A DNA stretch of 64,000 nt from positions 13,677,887 through 13,741,886 of the forward strand of contig CM074195.1 of the NCBI GenBank assembly GCA_037179385.1, in the 5' to 3' direction. This document shows, one piece after another, positions 37,901 to 49,900 of this stretch. The notes under the pieces are model-generated. The model did not search any database and had not been told where the DNA came from. It worked only from the letters and a program-made list of their open reading frames with translations. This stretch comes from Holothuria scabra (lineage: Eukaryota > Echinodermata > Holothuroidea > Aspidochirotida > Holothuriidae). Both the position numbers and the translations under genes were made by a program. Positions within the stretch are counted from its first letter, which is position 1. Each line of letters starts with the position of its first letter.

Positions 37901-40900
37901 GGGAATTTTTCCCTCCCAGCAGAAAATTCCCTTTGAGACTCTTTGTCCAAATTCCATTCACCAAATTGTTTCAATGGGTTCCAAATGGTTCTAAAGGCTT
38001 TTCAAAAGGGTCTGGTTTTTGCAAAGGGTAATTTTATAATTCCCTTTGAGATTTGTCCAATTTCCATCAACAACCAAAGGGAACCCTTTGAATGCAAAGG
38101 GTTTTTTGAAAGGGTACCATTTGAAACCCTTTAGGTTCAAAGAGTATTACCCCCAAGGGTTCCAAAGGAAAGTTTCAGCAGTAACATAGGGACTTGAGAG
38201 GATAACTCTAAAATTGCTGCAGATGGCTTGACTTGTAGAAGAAAGAGAGACATGACTTCATCTGCGCTAATTCAGAGGAGGGTATATGTGTAAACTGAGG
38301 TGTGTCAAGTTGAAATATTTGAATCAGTGGTGGCTGGAATAAATTGTTTTTGTTGGATGAAGTGCCTCTGAGCTACTTCAATGGGTGCATGCATGTCACA
38401 TTTTAAAGTTAATACTAACATCGGACAGTGCATGACCTATATGTATACATACATATAACCTCTATTCTAATGTTTCCAAAATATCACATTTTAAAGATAT
38501 TTAGAAACATTAGAATAAAGGTTATATGTATATATATATACATATAGGTCATGTACTGACCGATGTTAGTATTATCTTGGTAATATGACCATGACCAAGT
38601 TGACATTTAAAAGGAGTTTTCACAAGCTACATATTTGTTATCATGGCTAGTTTATAGCCACAAAACAATAAAAATGAAACTAGAAGAGACAAAAGAGGGA
38701 GAGAAAACTAGTTTCTGAGGTTAAAATCTGAGGCTGCAGCTGCCTCAGCCAAGCTGCACCTAGCAGCTACAGTGATGCTTTGTTCCAGAACACATGAAAA
38801 GATTTATGATCTATTGTGATGGACATAAAACAAGCATGGTAGCAACAGCTGCTGCAGTCTGACTGAGGTAGCTGTAGCTTCACTGTTTACTTTAATGTAT
38901 ATTGTTCTTCTGTTCACAGACACAATTTGATTGAGGAAGCAGAGGAGTGCTTTGACAAAGAAACAGGTGTCATGGAGGCACCAATGACTATAAGAGTTGC
39001 TGATCAGGTAAGGGATGATCAGAGCTTTTGTTTACAGTCTTTTTACAATAATTATGCATGACAATCTTACATTGAGTTACAAGTGACAGAACATAATCTG
39101 TCATCTATCAATGTTACTGTATAGATGAGGCTCTCTTGTCTTGCAAATGAGCATAGATTTTTTACCCGTAAAATACAGAAATTCTCATTCAACAGTAATT
39201 AATACAATAATGAACGTTTCTTCATTCTCACTTGAAAGACCCTCTTCAATGTCTCCATTTCCTATTTAACAATCAGTGGTAAAAACTAAAAACTGCTCCT
39301 TTTTATGGTTGAAGGGCAAAAACATTAATCCTAACTAATTTGCGAAACAACAGCTAAATGTCACAATTTTCTTCTTCATTCTCTTTAAATTAAATTATCT
39401 GTCATAACTTGTTAGGACATTAAAATTGAATATTCAAGGTAAACCAAGCAGGCTCCTGGTAAATTTTACAATTATGGAGAGAAAAGTCACATGATTATGA
39501 AGAGCCATTCATTAATCAGTATAGTGTACTGTACTAATTCAAGTTGTGGTGATTGCATTTCCCCTCAAATTCTTCTGACTTCAATTATATTTCTGTTCTC
39601 TTTTAGTTTGTTTCATCACCTGGTCAATACATTTATGTACAAAAGTATGTAGCTTTTCTTGAATCCCAGTACAAGGAATACTATTGAGAACTCAAAAAAA
39701 CTCAAATGAAAAAAAGAAAAAAACAAACTTGAAATTTTGCTGTGTAAAATTTGAATATTGAACCATTCAATCTCCACTTGCCTCTCAGTGTTGGAATAAT
39801 TAAATAACCTGTCATAATTGAAAACAGGAGTAATGACCAAGCATCTTGTTTAATACTGCATAGATCTTGATCTTGGTGGGAACTTTATTTAAGAATTCAA
39901 GTTCAATTACAGTCCATCACTCCACCAATCGAGTAAAACTTCATTTCAAAATTTTATCATAAATGAGACTTTCTATTTACAGTGGATATTGCTTTTTTTC
40001 TACTGGCAGACTGCACCAGTTCCTTTCACTGTTCATGCTGTTGTGACATCATCAGACCTGGAGTTTGATCAAACTAACCTTGACTTTGGTTTCTGTACTA
40101 TACATGAATCAGTTATCTATACCGTCCATCTCACTAACAAGTCCATCTTGTCACAAAAGTTTGGATTTGTGAATCTTCCAGAGGTACCAAGTTATTTCCT
40201 TGTTAAGTGTATTTTTTCAAGAAAATAAATTATATAATCTGTTTGGTGGTAAACTTTTAATTGTTAGCCCATTCTGGGTGGGAGGGTTGGGGAATCCCCA
40301 CTTGTCAGCAATAAAATAATAGTAAAGCAAATGCTTGACATGGCAGGAAAAAAAGATCAGAGTTGCATTTATAACACAACTCTTTTTTGGCCTCAAGGGT
40401 GATTGGGGAAGAGCGCCTTTGCTCACAGACTTCTGGCCAAGACCATAGTTACAAAAAAAAAGCAACAATGTTCCCTTTGCTCCATTTATTAAGTTAAACT
40501 ACTGGCAAGGAATTGTAGAAATTTAAACTTACATTTAGGTTTTTCTTTGCATAGTTCCAGTGTATGTATAAATCATTAGTATGGCTAATTACTTGTGATT
40601 GCTCTTATAAACACAAATGAATGCAAAATTCAGTTTAAACAGGAAAGTCTACAGATTATATTTCAAAAATGTTTGCAGATAATTTCTTTAATATAATTAC
40701 CATTAGGACATTTTCTGTGTTACAATTCCAATTGCCCTTAGAAACCTGGGCAATTCTCACTTGAAGTTTTTCTTTGGACAATTCCCGTACAAAGAGAATT
40801 ATTTTTTGTAGAAAATTTCTATTTAGATCAACTTAAGTTTATGTTGGATAACAAGGTCATGCTGTTGTACCCTCATATCTGTTTTGTGTGTGATCATATT

Positions 40901-43900
40901 GGTACATAGCAAACTCTCCTACCTGGCTGGCATATACATCACAGCTGCATAGCTATGTCTTCAGTCAAATTTTATTAAAGGCAACAGCTGTGAAGGCTAA
41001 TGAGACACTTCACCTCGGAACCGCTCCATCATGCATTGCTCCATACATCAAATCTGACTGAATTTATTTCTTTCCAGTATGTTGCTGTTCAACCTAATGA
41101 TGGCTTTGGCACTCTTCTACCAAGTGAGACTATTGCTATTGATATTATATTCAGTGCACAGAAGGCAAAAGAATACAAGTTTGAATTGACATGTAAATCA
41201 GGAATTAACAGGTAAAACTCCACCTTCACCTTGTAGTCAGTAATAACTATTGCAATAAAGAAACCCACAAACATAATATCACAAACTACTGGTGTTTCAA
41301 CACCAAAACCACGGCATGTTCATGGTTTAAAGTAACATGATGGTATAGGTACAGGATTCCCCTCAGAAGGTGTATGACTTACCTTTGAGTGATTCTTAAT
41401 TAAGTTCATTTGAGCTTACCATCTATTTAGTTCAACATTGACAATGGTTAAAGGGTAAGGGTGGTCATCTCAACCCCACAATTCATTTCATTTCATATAT
41501 ATTTTTTTCATATCATACATGTGTACAATATGTATATTTATAAAAACAATTTATGTCAATAAATGTAGCTCTTAATGATGTGAAGGAAGTAGAAAAAAAA
41601 AATAAAGGCCAGCCTCACAAGTTACTGGATGATTTGAGATGATACCGTCAATGAATTTTTTAAAGTAGTCTTACTTGGTTTTTGAGATGATTTGAATGAT
41701 GGGCTGTACAGTATATGAGGTAGACAAGTTAGGAAGCAAACTACTTATCATATTACTGGAAAATGACCTTTCATTGAAGAAAAGGGGAGGGGGTAATAAA
41801 ACCCTTATGAACTTTTTAATTAGACTTTTTACTACATAAATTACATTGACAGGCTGTGCATGAGTGTAGATATATTGTTCATACACAGCATTAGAGTAAA
41901 GAAAGTAATAGTATATACTTCAATTTACAAGTACCTTAACAATTCGTTGATAAGTTGACAGATGGAGGTAGCATTTCCTTTCTGCTTTTAATCTCAGAGG
42001 TACTAAGACATTGTTTCCTTTCTTCAGTGGAAGTTATTAGCTCTTTTACTCAACTCTTTTACCCAACATAACAATATGCTTTATTTTTTTGTCACCCTTG
42101 CAGAGACTTTAAACTTACCTGTAAGGCAGTTGGAGTCCACACCCCCTTAGAATTATCCCACTCGGTGATCCATTTTGCTGCCACAGCTCTAGAGGATACC
42201 TCTATTGCATCATTCTATGTCATCAACAGTCACACAGACCCTAACGAATTCACCCATCCTGTACCAAGGGTGGGCCATGGACCAGTTGCCCCAGTGGGCC
42301 CAACTTCCTTTGAGTTTGTTGTTCCAGATGATGCTCCTCTTTCCATATACCCTTCTGTGGGTACTATTAAACCAGGTGAGGTAGGTATTACATTGGGCAT
42401 GTCAGGATTTGTGGTCAAAATGTTGGCCAAATGGGATAAAGGGGGGGGGGGGAGGAGGGGGTAATATTGCTTTGGTTTTCAGCAGGGGCTAAAAATTTGG
42501 TTTTGCTAATATCTCCTTAGTGGCTAAGTAAATTTTCTTCAAACTTTTTATGGACTCACCCAAAGTAGAACCATTGCTTATACTTTATCACCTGATTACT
42601 GGAAGTAAATGTTACCATGACAACAATGTGAAATACAATGCATGGCCAATATTCTGCTCTTAGTGTAGTAAGGGAATTGTACTCACTCAGAATGCACAGC
42701 AAAACACTAGACTGCACATGAGCAGAAGCTAGCATCCCTTTGTTCTGTTGATGTTCAGACTGGTCATGGACGAATTTAATGTCTGGTCTAAAAACAGGAT
42801 GGTAGAGGGGTTGCCATGGCAATTTCTGTCGTCTATATCATATGTTTCTGTGACGTTAAATATCCATATAAGTTGCATGCAAACTTCCGTTGTTTATACA
42901 ACATGCCTACTGTTGACAAAAATGGACCTGATTCACACCAGTTTATTTCTGGAAAGCCACTTTAACATATTATTTCAAGCGATGCTGTTATGTGTGTTTA
43001 GGCCAAGTTGTTTGAGGAAGGAACTGTCACAGTGTTGTAGATCCTGCTTATTTTTTGTACATGTCCTTCTATAATTTGACACTGTGACTGCAACTTAAAG
43101 ACAAGTGTGAGTGATATTGCAACAATAAATGTGTGCATTGTTGTTTTGATGTCCTACTTTGTCACCATCCTCCACAAAATCAAAATGCCTTAAGTCTCAA
43201 GACAGGAACACCATGTGTGTGTGTGTGTGTGTTTAACTCTGTCATGTTGCTCAACATTCTTATCCATTTTGGGTATCCATTGTACAGAAACTTGTAACTA
43301 TGAAGATTCTGTCGACTAACTGGTCTGTATATATCAGTGTGCCTACTGGCTTTGTTACTAATACACCTAACATGTATAATAGATGATTTCCAGTATGCCA
43401 CATTCATTTGAGATGTCATGTAAAACTATAATATACAGTAAGTCATGTATTTAAAAAGCAATGAAGTCTGTAGTTGTTCATTTGCTTGTAGTGAGATCAG
43501 CAACTTATGGATTGCCCTCTTGTTCTTATTTTTTAAGGAATGAATTGCTCTTCCTTTTTCTCTCAAAGATGTTACACAATAAACTTAAATTGTGTTTTAT
43601 TCTACAGAAAACATGTGTATCTGTTAAATTTAGTCCCCACCTAAGTGATGCAGAGGTAAGAGAAGAGGCTGTCAGACTTGCAACTAAGAATCTAGAGGCT
43701 AAAGCTAGGCAGGAATTTGAAGAGGAACAAGCTGCTAGGAAGAGCGGTACTGATGTCACAGAGGTAAGACAGGCCTCTTGGTTTATCTGTTGTTCATTTG
43801 TCAATAAATTTTTAACCAGTGTTGGCATTGGCCCAGCAGAATTGCCCTGGTTCCCATCCTGCAAATTTAAAATCTTGTGCAGGAATATTCACCCTTTTGT

Positions 43901-46900
43901 TCAAATTGCTATGCATTGTGACCCCTCCCCTTTGAACCAAAATCTTTATCAAGTATTTTTGAACAACTTACTTAACTGCATGATCTGAAGATCATTTGAC
44001 AGAGACCATATTTTGGGGTAAAATAATGACAAGTATACTGAAGTCCAACATTATGTAAACAGTGTCTTTTCTGTGTCTTTTAATCGATCTTGATATCACA
44101 TTTATGTAAACAAAGCATGAACTGTTATTAAAAGTAAAGTTCAACTCATTGAGAGAATGCTGCCCTCTAGTTGTATAATCTTTCATAGTTAGTTATGAAT
44201 TTGACCCTGATGTGACTATAAATAGAAGATCTTCTTTCATTTATGTTTATAGTAGGCAGTGCTTCTTCAGGACCTTAAGCAGGGGTCAGTAACCAATGGC
44301 CAACTGTGCAGGCTCTCTATTGGGATAAGGGTTGCATGTATTGTTCATTTGTAAGGTGAAATGGGAGCTCCTATCTCCCTTTTTAACTCTCTTCCATATC
44401 ATGGGTTAATGAATTAGTCTTGTCACACTAAAATGTTAAAGAATGAAATAAGACTGATGTCATATTGAAAGGGGCCTATTATTTTCATAAAATTTCAAAT
44501 AAACCATGTTTTTTTCTGGTGATTCCTTAATTGAAAAAAAATTTTCTATTTATTTAATGCTAAATAGTATAACTTTTAACCAAAAGGTTTAAGGTGGGTA
44601 GTGGCAAAAAGGTTACTTCCTGATGTGATAAAAATAACGCCTTGTTTAAGAATTTTCATTAATCTTTGAATGTTTTGCTTTGTTTAGGATTTGGAAGATA
44701 AGGTACAGTAGACAGCAGAAATTAGAAAGTTTCCAAAGATTTACAACTCAGGGGATGTTTTCACACAGAGTAATTGCTAATGGATAGACTTATAAACATG
44801 TTTGGCATTTCATGCTAGCAACAGGACTTTCATTGTTACCCCAAAGGGAATGTTTCAGTAGCTTTTTGATAGAGTTTATAAATTTTGATCAATCATTTCC
44901 CAGGAACAAATTAAATCATCCTTGGTGATAGTTATCTTTCATTATAGTGAAATTTTATGAAAACAGTAAGTTTAAAGGTGAAAATTTGAAAAAAAAAATC
45001 CAAATTTGTTTTGGAAAGAATGCAGTTGCACACAGAATTTGAAAAAAAAAATACAAATTTGTTTTGGGAAGAATGCAGTCACACACAAAATTTGAAAAAA
45101 AAAAATACACATTTGTTTCGTACAGAATGCAATGACACACATTTCTATAAGTAGAGGTTCCTATATTTGATGAATAGTTGTGTAGAACAATTCGCAAGAC
45201 CCAAGTTCCTCTGACAAATGGGAGAAATGGGAGATATTTTGTTGTAGTATTTGTCTGTAAGGACTGTTATTAAAACTCCATTGTGTAGTGCCCTCTAATT
45301 TAAGTGGTAACACTCATCACTGTGAGTCATAACATTCTCTGAGTTGTGGTTTCTGTGGAACTGCTCATAAATATTCATATTTATTTTTTATTCATACGAT
45401 TCACCAAGTTTCAGTACTAACAATCAATACATGAATTATTTATTAGTGTCATTGAAAGCTCACATGTTAAAAAAATGCATATGCTAAACCATTTATCTAT
45501 TCAAGAGTACAAAACATTTTAACTAACTGACTGTTTTAATTGCTTCATTGTTCCTATCAATTGTTTCTCTTCAACATTCTTACAGTTCATTTATTCTTAA
45601 TAGTTGTACAAAGGCTTAAAAGTTCAGAAATTTAACTTAAATACCTTGCATTCTGTATTTGCATGAAATTGTTGAATACGCATCATCTTTTGATGTCCTC
45701 ACTTCAAAGATGATATCTGTACTAGTGCCATAACTCATTACTAACAGCTGGTGTTGATAATTACACATGCCTGTACAAATTTGCTATAGTGTCTGTTGTT
45801 TTTGGCCAGTGTAGAGAGGTGCAATTGCATGAAAGACCATGTTTAGTCTAAATATCCCTTTTGGATATAGCCCCTGCAAACAGATCTTGGCAGATCCAAT
45901 ACATGGTTGTAAGTGTGTTGGATCATCCGTGACAACAAGATCAATTTGCATATTTGAATCCTGAAAGATTTGATAGAAGGGACATCCTTAACAGTTGGCA
46001 GTTGTTCTTGGAATAAAAGAAAACCTGTATCAGTCCTTTGTAATAGCAGAAAGATGAAAGGTCTCCTTTGGATAGTAGAATTCATTCAGGAGTTATGTTT
46101 GGACTTTGCTCTTCGGTCATTTTTAAAAGGGGTTGACTGTTTCTTCAAAACCTCAGTTAGGTGTTAGCAGCTTTCTTTGCTCTGGATAAATTAAACAATG
46201 GTGATGTGTTAAAACTTTTGAGTTCACTTTAAATATTCTTGTTGAAAGATGTCACCTAGCAAAGAATAATTAACAAAATTTTGAGGAATGTTTTACAATA
46301 AGGAACCCAGGTTTGTGTTTAAATATTATTGTGACCTTGTTGAGAAAGGGTAGATTTTCATTGGTGTTAATCACAATTATAGCAGATATGCTGGGTTACC
46401 ATATGGCTGTGAAGCGTTCTTGTGCTATACTGATTTCAAGCACACCTTTATTTAAAGCATACCTTGATTTTAAGCGTACCTCAAATCTGTAAGTAAGGAA
46501 GACATGGTTTCCATTAGAATGCACCTTACACTCAAAATTTATTCTGAAGGTTTTGATGCAGTTAGGTGAAGTGATGAGTTTTGTGTGACATTTGACCGAC
46601 ACATGTGTCATGTGGCATAGAAATGAATTTAAAAGTCCCTTGCATATTGCAATTATGACCTTTGGTTTTTAGCCAGATGAAGTTTTATGTCCCATTTTCC
46701 AACCAGTTGGTTCAAGTCAAAGCAGCCACTGCTTTTTTTTTTCCAGTTGTAGCTCATTGGCTTGTTTTTCTTTCTCCACTGTTCATGCTAAGCACCAAGC
46801 ACAAGTACCTCATTTTCTTGAAACAGTGTATCCTTACCTGTCTTTGTCACTAATGCTTTCTTTACCCCCTCCCCAAAGAAAACAGTCGAATGTTGCTAGT

Positions 46901-49900
46901 TTGACTCCTGGCCTGGTCATACCAAAGACTTTAAAAATGGAAACTACTGCCATTGTGGGTGGTGCTCAGCATAAACAATGGAATAGGGAAACCAGACAGT
47001 GAGCCACAACTGGAAAAAAAGGCAACCCAACTTAAACCAGTTGAATAGAAACTGGGTCATAGAACTTCATCTAACCTAACCAAACCTCAGAGAAAACTAG
47101 GAAGCCCCATTATGTATTCAGATTGAAAAAATGAAGATTTAATCTTCCAATAATGTTTTTGATATTGGTCATTTATTCATTTTGTTGATTTTTTCCATAC
47201 AAATACAGAAACAAAAGAGGTTCCATACTGTAAAAGCATTTTTTTTTTATCATGGTTTGAGCATTAGTTATATTATATGTGAGCAATTGTTCAGAATTGT
47301 TTGTATTTAACTGCAAGAATTTGATACTTTACAGAAAAATAAGAAAGGAGGTAAAAAGCCAAAGTCCCCAGGACTGAAAGGAAAACACAGCCCATCTCTT
47401 CTTGGACCAAGGGAAGTAGTACCACCAAAAGCTGAAGAAATCTTACCAGAGTGAGTTTAGCATTTATCAAGTCTACAATGCAGAGATTCTGTTAAAAGTT
47501 ACACAATGTTGCAAGTCTTGCAGAGGAGTCACTTTACTATTAAGTCTAAAATACAGTGATTAAATTGCAAGCCTGACAGAGAACTCTCCACCTGACCTGC
47601 CTTTATTTGCCTACAACTTTATATGCTGGCAACTCTCACTCTGGACACTTGTAACTGGCATACAGGTATCCCACAGTGCCCCTATTTGTCCATGCACAGA
47701 ATTCTCAAGAGTATGGCACACTTGTCATGTGGAGAACATGCAAAATCCACACAGGTATTAAGCACCCAATATGCAAGTTCCATGTAAAACTTACCCAAAT
47801 GTTGGCCTGACAGCAGAAATTTTCCTGTGTGCAACAAAATCTGTGCCCGTAACAAGCCTGTATAGGGTGCCCAGAACAGTATGGCAGGGCCTGATGATAG
47901 TTATCTTACATCTCCTAATTATCAACACTTCTTTTAATATAAGAATAAGATAACTTTGTTTCCCTTGGTCCCTTGAATAGGAGGTGAATGTAAAATGCAT
48001 TTGATGTAAATCATCCAGTGGTCATTAAGCAATATCTCATTCTTAATCCAAATCCAAGGGTATAAAAATACATCTTTAACATCATCCATGTATAGATGCA
48101 TTTTTATCAAATATTAATAATCTTAACTTCAGGTCCGATGATTATGCAGCAGGACTATCTTCTCTACTTCGGCAATTTGTGGGCAGATTCAACAGCTACA
48201 CAATTCCCTGCTTTGTTGCATCAGGAGTCCCTGGAGATCCAGGCACCTTGCCTTTTGAGTAAGTATTGTGCATGCAATGCCACAGAGCCCATTCATGAAG
48301 CATAAAAATACCCAATCTATTTTTACTGTAATTTCAACTGTTGAAGATGTGTTGTTATGTGAGGCATTGAAATAAGTATTTTTCCCTCCCTTTGTTGAAT
48401 GAATATACTATCATGGAAAAGGTTTAGTAAAATTTCTGTCAAAATTAATAAAAAACATATACAGCATAAAAAGCAAGAAGATCATAAAGGCTTAAAATTA
48501 TGAAGTAGTAAAATGATCTTATGGCAGGACAAAAAGATGCTGCATCATTTCTCTGTTGCGTCTCCCTGTACTGAGTTTTTTTCTTCTTTTTTTTTTTTGC
48601 TGTAACCAGAAATAAAAATGTCAGGAATATGGAAAGACACTTTAAAGCCATTTCATCATCACCCTGAAATACATTTTTATGTGTGGGGTATGAAAATTCT
48701 CAGTTGGTTAGTCAGGGTTCCCAGCATTAGCTGGAAAACCTGGAAAAGTCATGGAATTTGTGGCAAAATGCTTCAAATCCTGGAAAAATCATGGAATTTG
48801 ATTAGCCAAAGACAAACACTGAAGAATTGATTGGCTATGGTGGCTTTTTAATGTGTTTAGGTGGTTGTAGTACAGGAACTAAAGCATCTCAGCACAAAAA
48901 AGCCAAAAGGTAGTAGCTACCCTTACCACCAGAGCTGTTTCTCCTAAATTACATCATAATTTTGTCTTAGCTAACATTATTGTGTAAAAGGAAAGGTACT
49001 TAGTGAACCCAAATAAAGATTCCAAAAGTAGCAATAAAATGATTATCCTGCAAATTGTTTTGTGTATATTTAGGATTAAGTTCTATTTAAGTTGGATGCA
49101 TGGATTCAACCACAATTTTAAAGATGACATCAGGACACAAAAACATGAAGTTATCAAATTACCTGTCTCCCTGTAGAATATGTAGCATAGTGTTTCATGA
49201 TGATAAATGGACTATGAATAAAAATGTAATCACTGAATCATTGTTACACTTACCAGACTTTGATCATGTTGACTGCAGTGGCAACCAGGGTCCAAAAAAT
49301 GGGGGGGGGGGGGCAAATGGAGGGCAAAAGAAAATGCTGGGGGAGGGAGAAAAAAAGCATGAAATCTTGTTAGGCCACTATTATTCCTGAGCTGTCTGGG
49401 GAGCAACTGGGGGGACAAAGGTTCTGGCTGGGGGGGGGCAAATGCCCCCCATACCCCCTTGGTGCTGTCACTGGTTGACTGTTATGTACAAAAATGTCAT
49501 GACTTTGAATGGTGTGGGACATTCCCAGGAGAATGTTCCCACTTGCAGATGTATCAACTGGTATTTATATATGTGAACAATATAACACTGCATATCCAGT
49601 TGACTTAAGGTTTAGCATTGAATAAAAAAACCAAAATACTGTACTATAAATGTAAAGTTCAAACAGGCATAAGTGAAGGTTCAGAAAAACATGACATACA
49701 TCCCCAGTGATGTCATGCACTGAAGCATGGGAGTTTCTGCCTGGTTGAATTTGTTTTGTGATACTTCCCTAAGGTGAGAAATGGATGACTGTAAGGGGTT
49801 GAAAAGGAGGCCATTTTATGCCTTTGTGATACTTTTACATGTTCACATTAAACTAATTGTAAACACTCCTGTAAAGTGGTGTAAAAAGTACAGCTTTCAG

